From assembly GCA_006969625.1 (NCBI GenBank), contig CP030885.1, positions 2,987,430 through 3,051,429 on the forward strand: a stretch of 64,000 bases of DNA, given 5' to 3'. The notes under the pieces are model-generated. The model worked only from the letters and a program-made list of their open reading frames with translations, was not told where the DNA came from and did no database searches. The position numbers were made by a program, and so were the translations under genes. The DNA comes from Rhodospirillaceae bacterium. Lineage in GTDB: Bacteria > Pseudomonadota > Alphaproteobacteria > Kiloniellales > DSM-21159. Positions 46,870-55,315 of this stretch are shown piece after piece. Numbering within the stretch: position 1 is the first letter of the stretch; every line of letters begins with the position of its first letter.

Positions 46870-48048
46870 ATGAGCACTCTCAACGTCATCTCGAACTTCG
46901 CGGCCAACGTCGCCCACCGTCATCTGTCGCAGTCCAGCATGGACGCGACCAACTCGGTGGCGAAGCTGTCGGCCGGTTCCCGCGTTCTGGCCGCCAAGGA
47001 CGACGCTGCGGCGTTGGCCATCGGCTCCCGCCTGAACTCGGAGGTCAACAGCCTCAAGCAGGCCGGCGTCAACGCCGGCCAGGCGATCTCCATGCTGCAG
47101 ATCGCCGACGGCGCCATGTCGCGTACCAACGACATCCTGGTGCGCATGAAGACCCTGGCCGTGCAGGCCAGCTCGGGTCAGCTCTCCGACACCGAGCGCG
47201 GCATGCTGAACGAGGAGTACACGGCGCTGCGGTCGGAAGTCGATCGTATCGCCAACGACACCGAGTTCAACGGCACCAAGCTGCTCTCCGGCAGCGAGAC
47301 CTTCTCGGCCACCCTCGCCGGTACGGCGACGGCCGTGGAGGTCGCGGACGGCTTCGAGCTGATCAGCTTCACCAACGACACCGGCGCCTTCAGCACCGGC
47401 AACGTGGTGCAGATCGCCTACGACGCCACGGCCGACCAGTTCACGATCTCCAACCTGAGCACCAGCGTGGACTACACCTCCGACTCGGGCGTCTCCGCGC
47501 CGAGCGCTGGCGAATTCAGCGAGGTGACGATCAACGGTGCCGGCATCACCCTGACCCTGAACTCGCTGTTCGACGACACCTCCAACATCACGGCGGGCGT
47601 CACAACGCAGTTCACGGTCGCGGGCGGGACGTCCAACACCCTGTCGCTCGACTTCCGCGTCGGCACGGGCACGGACTCCAGCGAGGACGAGATCACCGTC
47701 ACCCTGGATTCGGCGACGGCGAACGCCCTGGACAGCAACCTGGGCTCCTCGACCATCGACACCAACGCCAACGCCGAGAACGCCATCGGCTACATCGACA
47801 ACGCGATCGACACCCTGGCGCAGAACCGTGCCGAGCTGGGTGCCAGCCAGAACCGTCTGGAGTTCGCCTCGGCGAACATCGCCACCTCGATGGAGAACAC
47901 CGAGGCCGCGCGCTCGGCGCTGATGGACCTGGACGTCGCAGCGGAGATGACGAAGTTCACCTCCAAGCAGATCCTGGTTCAGTCGGGCGTGTCGATGCTG
48001 GCTCAGGCCAACCAGATGCCCCAGAACCTGGTGCGTCTGCTGGGCTGA
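46870..48048 (+). CDS. Flagellin 1
   Basis: A 392-residue filament subunit. The N-terminal D0/D1 domain (MSTLNVISNFAANVAHRHLS, then LAVQASSGQLSDTERGMLNE) and C-terminal D1/D0 domain (SANIATSMENTEAARSALMD, ending NQMPQNLVRLLG) are conserved. The centre (about 145-300) is a Thr/Ser/Asp-rich D2-type variable domain exposed on the filament, a likely place for glycosylation. It is closely related to flagellin 2. It is transcribed alone, between a sigma-54 promoter and a strong terminator. Confidence 0.97.
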   Translation: MSTLNVISNFAANVAHRHLSQSSMDATNSVAKLSAGSRVLAAKDDAAALAIGSRLNSEVNSLKQAGVNAGQAISMLQIADGAMSRTNDILVRMKTLAVQASSGQLSDTERGMLNEEYTALRSEVDRIANDTEFNGTKLLSGSETFSATLAGTATAVEVADGFELISFTNDTGAFSTGNVVQIAYDATADQFTISNLSTSVDYTSDSGVSAPSAGEFSEVTINGAGITLTLNSLFDDTSNITAGVTTQFTVAGGTSNTLSLDFRVGTGTDSSEDEITVTLDSATANALDSNLGSSTIDTNANAENAIGYIDNAIDTLAQNRAELGASQNRLEFASANIATSMENTEAARSALMDLDVAAEMTKFTSKQILVQSGVSMLAQANQMPQNLVRLLG

Positions 48049-48064
48049 TCCGCAGCCTTCCGGC

Positions 48065-48098
48065 CGGGGAGGGGTCCGCCCCTCCCCGCGCCTTTCCC
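48065..48098 (+). terminator. Intrinsic terminator after flagellin 1
   Basis: A perfect 10-bp GC stem (48065-48074 with 48079-48088) and a 4-base loop, followed by CGCCTTTCCCTT. It directly follows the flagellin 1 stop and separates it from flaG. Confidence 0.8.
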
Positions 48099-48140
48099 TT
48101 CCCAGGCCGGCTTGGCCGCGGTCTCTCCCCAGCGTTTTCT

Positions 48141-48156
48141 TGGCACCGATTTTGCT
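48141..48156 (+). promoter_or_regulatory. Sigma-54 promoter for flaG-fliD-fliS
   Basis: TGGCACC-N4-TTGCT matches the consensus in all the key positions. It lies 115 bases before flaG. No clear ftr palindrome is seen in the 42 bases between the terminator and this promoter. Confidence 0.85.
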
Positions 48157-48271
48157 TAGGAATTTCTCAAGGTCGATCGTTTAGGAGCTTTGTCAGCCAA
48201 GTGGATGCGAGGCGGCGCCGAGCGAAGATCCGCGCCGGAGGGATCCGGCCGCACGGCGCCGAGACACTGCC

Positions 48272-48619
48272 ATGGACGTCACGTCGTTCGTTCCCCTGTC
48301 CCCCGCTGCCGGCAAGCCGGCCGTCGGAGGGGCGGCACCGGCACCCGAAGCCGCCCGCGGCTATCGGGTGGAAGCGCTCGACCGTCTGATGGACCAGGCC
48401 GTGCGCGGTAGCGAAGACGTTGCGCGCGAGCCGCTCGGCCGGACGCCGCCGAAGCTGAAGGTCACCCTCAACATCGACGAGGCGACCAACCGCGTGGTGG
48501 CCGCCCTGATCGACCCGGAAAGCGGCGAGGTCAAGCAGGAGCTGCCGCCCGAAGAGCTGCTGCGCAGCGCCGCTCAACTGCACGAGCTGCTGGACCGACT
48601 GATCGATATCGAGGCCTGA
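48272..48619 (+). CDS. flaG: FlaG-family flagellar protein
   Basis: A 115-residue protein. A Pro/Ala/Gly-rich N-terminal ~50 residues lead to the FlaG domain (LKVTLNIDEATNRVVAALID, then LPPEELLRSAAQLHELLDRL). FlaG affects filament length and is usually next to fliD, as here (7-base gap). Confidence 0.88.
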   Translation: MDVTSFVPLSPAAGKPAVGGAAPAPEAARGYRVEALDRLMDQAVRGSEDVAREPLGRTPPKLKVTLNIDEATNRVVAALIDPESGEVKQELPPEELLRSAAQLHELLDRLIDIEA

Positions 48620-48626
48620 GACCGCC

Positions 48627-51053
48627 ATGTCGGACGCCAGCATCAACGCCAACAGCCTGATCACCGACGCCAACGGCCGCGTGCGCTTTTCCGGCCTGTC
48701 CTCGGGTATCGACTTCAACGCCGCGGTCGATGCCATGATGCAGGCGCGGCGCATCCCGGTGGACCGCCTGGAAGCGCAGATCGAGGAGCGCACGGCCAAG
48801 GTCACGGCGCTGGATTCCCTGCGCACGCTGATGACCAGCATGCGCACCTCGCTCGACACGCTCTACGGGCGGGTCAGTCTGGGCAACGCTGGAAACGTCT
48901 TCGAGACCAAGTCGACCTTCGCCTCGACCTCGCGCGAGGACGGCGGCACGCCGTCGAGCGCCGCCAATCTGATCGGTGTCGCCGTCACCAATGCCGCAGA
49001 GGCCGGCGCCCACGAAATCGAGATCGACCAGATTGCCCGCGCCCACCGGATCGGCAGCCTGACCTTAAGCAGCACCAGCGACGACCTGGGCACGGCCAGC
49101 GGCGGCGCCGCAGGCTCGGTCGCCGGCAGCTTCGACATCAACGGCGTGACCATCACGGTCGACGCCACCGACACGCTGCTGTCGCTGCGCGATCGCATCA
49201 ACGGCGCCAACTCCGGCGACAATGCCAGCGGCGTACGCGCCTCGATCGTCTCGGTCAACAGCGGCGAGAACGTCCTGGTGCTGACCGCCGAGGACACCGG
49301 CGAGACCATTGCCCTCGACAACGAGACCGGCGGCGTACTCGCCGAGCTCGGCATCTCGGCTGACGGCGGCACGACGCTCAGCAACGAACTGCAGAGCCCG
49401 CGCACGGCCCAGTTCTACGCCGATGGGCTGCTCGACCAGGACAAGTGGCATTCCCAGCGGCTGACCGCGGGGGCGGCCTTGTCGACCTTCGGCGTCGGCA
49501 CCGGCGGGCCCTACAGCTTCGAGATCCGCGACGCCAGCAACACGCTCCTCGGTACCGTCAACTACGACGGGACCGACACGGTGAGCGACCTGGCCGCCAC
49601 GATCGACGCCATCGCCGGCGTCAGCGCGAGCGTGGTGACGACCGGCGGCGCGACCCGCCTGCAGATTACCGACGACGGCGGCAATCCGATCACGCTGACC
49701 GGCGACAGCGGCAGCGCCATCGAGGATCTCGGCCTGACCAACCGTCAGCTCATTGAGCGCTCCAGCAACACCATCTCGGATCTCTTCGCAGGCACCACCC
49801 TGACGCTGTTCGGTGCCGAGCGCGGCACCACGATCCGCGTCGAGGTCGAGCGCGACCTGAACGCGATCAAGACGGCGATCAGCGACTTCGTCGGCGCCTA
49901 CAACGAGCTCAAGGGCTTCATCAACCAGCAGCAGCTCGCCGACCCGGAGACCGGCGAGGCGACGGAAGAGGCGGGGCCGCTGTTCCGCAACCCGACCCTG
50001 GGCGAGATCGAGCGCAAGCTGGCCGCGGCAATCGGCTCCGGTGCCGAAGGCGTGTCCGCCGAGTTCAGCGTGCTGGCGCAGATCGGCATCGACTTCGTCA
50101 ACAACAACGCGGTCAACGACCCGCTGCTGAACGACACGCTGCAGGTCGACCAGACCAAGCTGGACGAAGCGCTGCTCAACAACATCGACGAGATCGAGCG
50201 GCTGTTCAATTTCGACTTCTCGAGCTCCGATCCGCGCGTCACGATGCTGAACTTCACCGGCAACACCAGCTACTCGGCGAGCGGCTACACCCTGAACGTC
50301 GGCAATGTCGGCTCGGCCAACGAACGCTCGGCGGAGGTCACGGACTCGGCCGCCCTGCTGAACGACGGCGCCAATTCGCTGGGCGCCACCACCTCGGGCA
50401 GCTTCGAGATCAACGGCACGGCTGTCGCATACGACGTGACGACCGACTCGCTCGACAGTCTGGCCGACGCGATCAACGCGGCCGGGATCGCCGGCGTCAG
50501 CGCCTCGGTGATCACCGGCGACGGCGGCGGCCAACAGCTCTCCATCGTCTCGACGACCGACCCTCTGACGGTCGGGGCCGACACCGGCGACCTGTTGGCC
50601 AACCTCTCGCTGACCACCGAGAGCTATCTGGTCGGCCAGGCCAACGTCGATGGCGCCGGCGACGGCACTGACGACGGCACGGTCACGGTGAGCGGCCGCA
50701 CCATCACGGTGACCGACCAGAGCGGCGCTGAAGGCCTCCGCCTGCTCTACAACGGCACCGGAGACGCCAGCGGGATCGACCTCGACTTCAGCATCGGCCT
50801 CGGCGCCCAGATGTTTTTCGAGCTGGACGCCCTGCTCGATTCCGAAAGCGGCTCGCTACAGGCCGAGCGTGACGCGTTGAACGCGCAGAACCGCCTGGCC
50901 GAAGACCGGGTCGATCAAATGCTCGAGCGCCTGGAGTTCCAGCGCGAGCGCCTGCTCGAGCGCTTCATCGTCATGGAGGAGAATCTGGCACGGATGAACT
51001 CCATCCTCGACCAGATCCGCGAGATCACCGAGGCCGGACGCAACAACACCTGA
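48627..51053 (+). CDS. fliD: Flagellar filament cap protein FliD (large form)
   Basis: An 808-residue cap protein, longer than the usual 450-650. The N-terminal helix (FSGLSSGIDFNAAVDAMMQA) and C-terminal coiled coil (QNRLAEDRVDQMLERLEFQR) are standard. Two copies of the flagellin-hook IN-type module are visible: GSFDINGVTITVDATDTLLS (about 165-185) and GSFEINGTAVAYDVTTDSLD (about 588-608), each followed by a DRINGA or DAINAAGI and SIVS-like strand. The second copy falls in an inserted segment before the C-terminal coil. It is in the flaG-fliD-fliS unit. Confidence 0.96.
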   Translation: MSDASINANSLITDANGRVRFSGLSSGIDFNAAVDAMMQARRIPVDRLEAQIEERTAKVTALDSLRTLMTSMRTSLDTLYGRVSLGNAGNVFETKSTFASTSREDGGTPSSAANLIGVAVTNAAEAGAHEIEIDQIARAHRIGSLTLSSTSDDLGTASGGAAGSVAGSFDINGVTITVDATDTLLSLRDRINGANSGDNASGVRASIVSVNSGENVLVLTAEDTGETIALDNETGGVLAELGISADGGTTLSNELQSPRTAQFYADGLLDQDKWHSQRLTAGAALSTFGVGTGGPYSFEIRDASNTLLGTVNYDGTDTVSDLAATIDAIAGVSASVVTTGGATRLQITDDGGNPITLTGDSGSAIEDLGLTNRQLIERSSNTISDLFAGTTLTLFGAERGTTIRVEVERDLNAIKTAISDFVGAYNELKGFINQQQLADPETGEATEEAGPLFRNPTLGEIERKLAAAIGSGAEGVSAEFSVLAQIGIDFVNNNAVNDPLLNDTLQVDQTKLDEALLNNIDEIERLFNFDFSSSDPRVTMLNFTGNTSYSASGYTLNVGNVGSANERSAEVTDSAALLNDGANSLGATTSGSFEINGTAVAYDVTTDSLDSLADAINAAGIAGVSASVITGDGGGQQLSIVSTTDPLTVGADTGDLLANLSLTTESYLVGQANVDGAGDGTDDGTVTVSGRTITVTDQSGAEGLRLLYNGTGDASGIDLDFSIGLGAQMFFELDALLDSESGSLQAERDALNAQNRLAEDRVDQMLERLEFQRERLLERFIVMEENLARMNSILDQIREITEAGRNNT

Positions 51054-51099
51054 TGCCCGCCGCCCGTTCCCAGTATCCGACACGAGGTCAGGACGCGCC

Positions 51100-51585
51100 A
51101 TGAGCTACGCTCTCGCCCGCAACTACCAGACCCAGGCCCTGATGACCGCTTCTCCGGCCGAACTGGTCGCCATGCTGTACGAGCGGGCGATCCAACTGCT
51201 GCGCGAGACCGAGCGGGCCATCCAGGACGGCCGGATCGAGGCACGGCACAATGCCAACGCCAAGGCGATGGACGTCATCCACCATCTGGACATGACGCTC
51301 GACCGCGAGCAGGGCGGCGAGATCGCCGAGCGGCTGGGCAGCCTCTACGCCTTCATCCTGCGCAAGCTGGCCGAGGTTGACCGGCTGAACGACGCCGACA
51401 TCCCGCGCGAAATGATCGCTCTGCTCGAACCGATCCGCGATTCCTGGCGCGCGCTGGCACGCGACGGTACGCCGATGCCGAAGGCTCAGGACACCTCCCA
51501 CCGGGCCGTGGGCGAGGCCCCGCGCCCGCTGCAACCGGCCGCACCTGCGCCGGCTGCCGCAGGAGGTTTCAACTTCTCGGCCTGA
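51100..51585 (+). CDS. fliS: Flagellin export chaperone FliS
   Basis: A 161-residue chaperone that binds the flagellin C-terminus. The N-terminal YQTQALMTASPAELVAMLYE matches FliS, and the four-helix body continues with ARHNANAKAMDVIHHLDMTL, GGEIAERLGSLYAFILRKLA. The tail is Pro/Ala-rich. It closes the flaG-fliD-fliS unit, followed by a terminator. Confidence 0.94.
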   Translation: MSYALARNYQTQALMTASPAELVAMLYERAIQLLRETERAIQDGRIEARHNANAKAMDVIHHLDMTLDREQGGEIAERLGSLYAFILRKLAEVDRLNDADIPREMIALLEPIRDSWRALARDGTPMPKAQDTSHRAVGEAPRPLQPAAPAPAAAGGFNFSA

Positions 51586-51636
51586 GCGCCTGCGGCGCCC
51601 GCCGGGGCACCACGCCGTCCCGTCCTAATCATGCCC

Positions 51637-51676
51637 ACGCGCTCCCCGGCGACGGCTCCGGGGAGCGCGTTTCGCT
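51637..51676 (+). terminator. Intrinsic terminator after fliS
   Basis: A 13-bp stem (51637-51649 with 51658-51670) around an 8-base loop, followed by TTCGCTTT. It lies 52 bases after fliS and separates it from the flagellin 2 promoter region. Confidence 0.8.
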
Positions 51677-51715
51677 TTGAGGGCCGGCACAAGCCGCCGG
51701 CTTCCGGCTGTCGCT

Positions 51716-51753
51716 AGGCAGGAACTGCGCGGCGAGCCCGGCAGAAATCGCCG
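51716..51753. promoter_or_regulatory. Two ftr-like palindromes upstream of flagellin 2
   Basis: AGGCAGGAACTGCGC at 51716-51730 and CGGCAGAAATCGCCG at 51739-51753 match the motif in the flagellin 1 array. They end about 111 bases before the sigma-54 promoter, a classical enhancer distance. Confidence 0.6.
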
Positions 51754-51832
51754 CCGCCGGCGGGAACGGCCCGCGTGGACGGTGGATCGATCGCCTCAAT
51801 CGATTCTGATGCTTGCATATTTTTTCTTTTTG

Positions 51833-51845
51833 AATCAGCCGCTTA
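51833..51845. promoter_or_regulatory. IHF-like site between enhancer and flagellin 2 promoter
   Basis: AATCAG-CCGC-TTA has one mismatch to WATCAA-N4-TTR. It adjoins an AT-rich stretch at 51807-51832, as IHF sites often do. Its place between the candidate FlbD sites and the sigma-54 promoter fits a DNA-bending role. Confidence 0.45.
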
Positions 51846-51863
51846 AGTGTTCTCTATCCGAGT

Positions 51864-51879
51864 TGGCACAGCCTTTGCT
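51864..51879 (+). promoter_or_regulatory. Sigma-54 promoter for flagellin 2
   Basis: TGGCACA-N4-TTGCT, consensus in the key positions. It predicts an unusually long leader of about 195 bases with hairpins (for example GGCCGC pairing with GCGGCC) and several GGA motifs before the ATG at 52087. Confidence 0.88.
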
Positions 51880-52086
51880 GTGTGCGGGTGCCGGCAAGGC
51901 TCGCGTGCACTGCGCTCCTAGGCCGGCACTGTCTGCAACCGCCCGCGGCACCGCGGGCACGAGCCAAGGAGGGACGACGCTCGACCCCATCGAAGGCGAT
52001 CTGCCGGCCGCACATGCGGCCCGGGCCTTCGGCGAGCGAGCAAAGTTCGAGCCCACGCGAGCGAGAGAACACGGAGACCCCAAACC

Positions 52087-53259
52087 ATGCCCCTCAACGT
52101 CATTTCCAACTTCGCTGCCAACGTGGCGCATCGCCACTTGCAGCAGTCGGACATGGAGGCGACGAACTCCCTGGCGAAGCTGTCGGCCGGTACGCGCGTG
52201 CTGTCGGCCAAGGACGACGCCGCCTCCTTGGCCATCGGCTCGCGCCTGCGCGCCGAAGTCAGCGCGCTACGCCAGGCTTCCGTCAATGCCGGCCAGGCCA
52301 TCTCGATGCTGCAGATCGCCGACGGCGCCATGGCGCGCGTCGACGACATCCTGGTGCGCATGAAGACCCTGGCCGTGCAGGCCAGCTCGGGTCAGCTCTC
52401 CGACACCGAGCGCGGCATGCTGAACGAGGAATACGTCTCGCTGCGCGCCGAGGTGGACCGCATCGCCGCCGACACCGAGTTCAACGGCAACAAGCTGCTG
52501 AACGGCAGCGAGACCTTCTCGGCCACACTGGCCGGCACGGCCACGGCGATCGAGGTCGCGGACGGCTTCGAGCAGATCATGTTCACCAACGACACCGGCG
52601 CCTTCAGCACCGGCAACGTGGTGCAGATCGCCTACGACGCCACCTCCGACCAGTTCACCGTCACCAACGTGAGCACCAGCACCAGCTACACCTCCGATCC
52701 TGGCGTGTCCGCGCCGGGCGTCGGCAACTTCAGCGACGTCGTCATCAACGGCGCCGGCCTGACCATCCAGCTCAACTCGCTGTTCGACGACACCTCCGAC
52801 ATCACGGCAGGCGTCACCACCCAGTTCACGGTGGCCGGGGGCACGTCCGACACCCTGAGCCTGGAGTTCAAGATCGGCACCGGCACCGACACCTCGGACG
52901 ACGTGCAGATCAACCTCTCCTCTGTGACCGCTGCCGCCCTGGCGAGCGGACTGGACACCTCTTCGGTCGACACCTCCGCCAACGCGACGACCGCGATCAC
53001 CGCGGTCAACACGGCGATCGACAACCTGGCGGAAGCCCGCGCGCAGTTGGGTGCGGCGCAGAACCGGCTGGAATTCGCCTCGGCCAACATCTCGACCACG
53101 ATGGAGAACACCGAGGCCTCGCGCTCGGCGCTCCTGGACCTCGATGTCGCCGCCGAGATGAGCACCTTCACCTCCAAGCAGATCCTGGTGCAGGCCGGCG
53201 TGTCGATGCTCGCCCAGGCCAATCAGCTTCCGCAGAACCTGATGCGGCTGTTCCAGTAA
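52087..53259 (+). CDS. Flagellin 2
   Basis: A 390-residue flagellin, a close paralogue of flagellin 1. The first ~150 residues and the last ~90 are almost the same; the centre (about 165-300) also aligns but with more changes (for example VTNVSTSTSYTSDPGVSAPG against ISNLSTSVDYTSDSGVSAPS). It begins MPLNVISNFAANVAHRHLQQ and ends NQLPQNLMRLFQ. It starts a unit with the second fliS and possibly fliK-flgD-flgE. Confidence 0.97.
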   Translation: MPLNVISNFAANVAHRHLQQSDMEATNSLAKLSAGTRVLSAKDDAASLAIGSRLRAEVSALRQASVNAGQAISMLQIADGAMARVDDILVRMKTLAVQASSGQLSDTERGMLNEEYVSLRAEVDRIAADTEFNGNKLLNGSETFSATLAGTATAIEVADGFEQIMFTNDTGAFSTGNVVQIAYDATSDQFTVTNVSTSTSYTSDPGVSAPGVGNFSDVVINGAGLTIQLNSLFDDTSDITAGVTTQFTVAGGTSDTLSLEFKIGTGTDTSDDVQINLSSVTAAALASGLDTSSVDTSANATTAITAVNTAIDNLAEARAQLGAAQNRLEFASANISTTMENTEASRSALLDLDVAAEMSTFTSKQILVQAGVSMLAQANQLPQNLMRLFQ

Positions 53260-53290
53260 ACCCCGCGCAGCCCCCGCCTGCGCCTGGCTC

Positions 53291-53315
53291 GGCGGCGAGC
53301 TGACACCTCGCCGCC
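53291..53315 (+). other. Stem-loop between flagellin 2 and second fliS
   Basis: A perfect 9-bp stem (GGCGGCGAG with CTCGCCGCC) around a 7-base loop in the 113-base gap. No T-run follows, so it is more likely an mRNA stabiliser or partial attenuator than a full terminator. It would allow flagellin 2 to be made in excess of the downstream genes. Confidence 0.5.
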
Positions 53316-53372
53316 TGGGCGCCGGACGCCGGAAGCGGGCCGCTGCGCCGATACGACGAAAGGAGAGTTCCC

Positions 53373-53786
53373 ATGGCCAAACTGGCGACGCGGATTCGCA
53401 CGGAGGATCTGCTGAAGATGTCCCCGAACCGCATGGTCGCGGCCGTCTTCGACGAAACTATCGTCGTCCTGCAGGAAGCCAAGGCGGCGATTGCCGGCGG
53501 CGACATCGAGAGCCGCTGCAATGCCGTTTCCATGGCTCACGAGTTGGTCGGCACCCTCTACCTCTGCCTCGACAGCGAGCGCGGCGGGGAGGTGGCCGAA
53601 AATCTCGGCCGTCTCTACGGCTTCATGCTGCAGCGCCTGCATCGGATCAACTTCGACAACGACCCCAGGATCGCCGACGAACTGATCGCCTTGCTGCAGC
53701 CGCTGCGGGATTCCTGGCTGGAGCTCGACCGCCTGGTCGGCACCGTCGCGATGCCGGGCACGACCCAGACCGCCGCCACGTTCTGA
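53373..53786 (+). CDS. Second FliS-family chaperone
   Basis: A 137-residue FliS-like protein. Its N-terminal LLKMSPNRMVAAVFDETIVV matches the FliS pattern of P-x-x-(L/M)-V-x-x-(L/V)-(Y/F)-(E/D), and the body (ESRCNAVSMAHELVGTLYLC, then GGEVAENLGRLYGFMLQRLH) aligns with the first FliS. It lacks the N-terminal Tyr segment of classical FliS. It sits 113 bases after flagellin 2, so it may be a flagellin-2-specific or regulatory chaperone. Confidence 0.85.
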   Translation: MAKLATRIRTEDLLKMSPNRMVAAVFDETIVVLQEAKAAIAGGDIESRCNAVSMAHELVGTLYLCLDSERGGEVAENLGRLYGFMLQRLHRINFDNDPRIADELIALLQPLRDSWLELDRLVGTVAMPGTTQTAATF

Positions 53787-53848
53787 ACCGCAGCGTCGTT
53801 TTTCCCTCCCCTCCTTCTCCAGATCCCGCGCTTCGGAATCTAACCGCC

Positions 53849-55303
53849 ATGCAGCCTCTCGCCGCCCCAACTGCCGTTCCGCGTCCGTACGATGCCGGCC
53901 CGTCCCAGGCGCAGCGCCTGATGGCCCTCGGGGTCGGCAACGGAGCGGCCGACTTCCTCTCGCTGCTGATGCAAGACAGGGATGCACCGCCGGTGCCCGC
54001 CTTCGAGGAGCGGTCGCCGGAGAACAAGGAGCGTGAGCGGGATCCGCAGCAGCGCCAGGCCGAGGAGGTCGACGGCGAAGGCCCGGCAGCGGCCGCCGCG
54101 CCCGTCGAGTTCTTCCGGACCGCCGGCTCGCGAGGAGAAGTGGAGCGCACACGGTCCGAACCCAGCACCTTGCAGGCCGCTACGCCGCGGCCGCCGGAGC
54201 GACCGGAAACGCAACGGGAGGCACGCCCGCTGCGGGCCGAGATCAAAGCCGCAGTCGAGTCGGCTGCCCTCGAGTCGCGGCCGCGGGCATCGCTGACGGC
54301 AGGCACCTCGCCGGTCGCACTCGCGGCACAGGATCAGACCGCGGCACCCGCCGCCGGCGAGAGCCGGGGCGCCCAGCCGACGGCGGCGCAGGCGGAACAG
54401 TCCGCCCAACGTCCGGACTTCGCCCAGATGGCCCGCGAGGCCGCGCGTGGCCGCAGCGAAGGCGGCACGGCGCAGACCAACACGCAGGCCGCCACCACGA
54501 TAGCCGGACTGGACGCGCTGGCGCGCAAGGCGGCCCAGCAGCAAGCTGCCGGCACCGGACCTGCCGCAGGATCCGCCGCAGGAACCGCCACCGCCGGACA
54601 GACGCCGTCGTCGCAGCAGATTGCCAGCGGTCAGGGCCTTGCCCAGGCCGCCCACCTGCCCCTCCAGGCGGCGGAGCACGCCCAAGGCGCGTCGCGCCTG
54701 GGGCAGGCCGCCAACAGCGCCGGCAAGCCGCAAAGCTTCGTGCAGAGCCTCGCCACGCTCGACAACCTGAGCGGCATCCCTGGCAGCACCCAGCCCGCAG
54801 TCAAGACCGAAACCGCGGTGGCAGCGAAGCCGGCACAGGCCAGCGCAAGGACGCAGCAACCGGCGGTCGATCAGGTCGCGGTGCAGATCCAGAAGGCGGC
54901 GGCCTCCGGCAAGGACCGCATCCAGATCAAGCTCAACCCGGCCGAGCTGGGACGCGTCGACGTCAAGCTCGAATTCCAGGCCGACGGCGGTGTGCGCGCC
55001 CTCGTTTCGGTCGAGCGGCCCGAGACCCTCGAGCTCCTCCAGCGCGATGCGCGCGGGCTGGAGCGTGCCCTCGCCGAGGCCGGCTTCAAGGGCGGTCAGA
55101 CCAGCCTGAGCTTCGAGATGCAGTCCGGCGGACAGGGCCAGGGACACGGCAACGGCGGCTTCGGCGACCGGCTCTCTGACGAGGCGGGCAGCCGCGGCGG
55201 TGCAGCGGCGGAGGCCCCGGCCCTTGCGAACGCCGACGGGACCCCACCGCCGGCGGCGGCCAGCGGCGCGGCCGGCGACGGCAGCGTCGATATCCGAATC
55301 TAG
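53849..55303 (+). CDS. fliK: Flagellar hook-length control protein FliK
   Basis: A 484-residue secreted molecular ruler. Long Ala/Gln/Pro-rich, low-complexity N-terminal and central regions precede the conserved C-terminal domain at about 340-430 (IQIKLNPAELGRVDVKLEFQ, LERALAEAGFKGGQTSLSFE). That domain contacts FlhB to switch export specificity. The C-terminal tail is Gly/Ala-rich. It is 12 bases before flgD. Confidence 0.93.
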   Translation: MQPLAAPTAVPRPYDAGPSQAQRLMALGVGNGAADFLSLLMQDRDAPPVPAFEERSPENKERERDPQQRQAEEVDGEGPAAAAAPVEFFRTAGSRGEVERTRSEPSTLQAATPRPPERPETQREARPLRAEIKAAVESAALESRPRASLTAGTSPVALAAQDQTAAPAAGESRGAQPTAAQAEQSAQRPDFAQMAREAARGRSEGGTAQTNTQAATTIAGLDALARKAAQQQAAGTGPAAGSAAGTATAGQTPSSQQIASGQGLAQAAHLPLQAAEHAQGASRLGQAANSAGKPQSFVQSLATLDNLSGIPGSTQPAVKTETAVAAKPAQASARTQQPAVDQVAVQIQKAAASGKDRIQIKLNPAELGRVDVKLEFQADGGVRALVSVERPETLELLQRDARGLERALAEAGFKGGQTSLSFEMQSGGQGQGHGNGGFGDRLSDEAGSRGGAAAEAPALANADGTPPPAAASGAAGDGSVDIRI

Positions 55304-55315
55304 GAGCCGAGCCAG

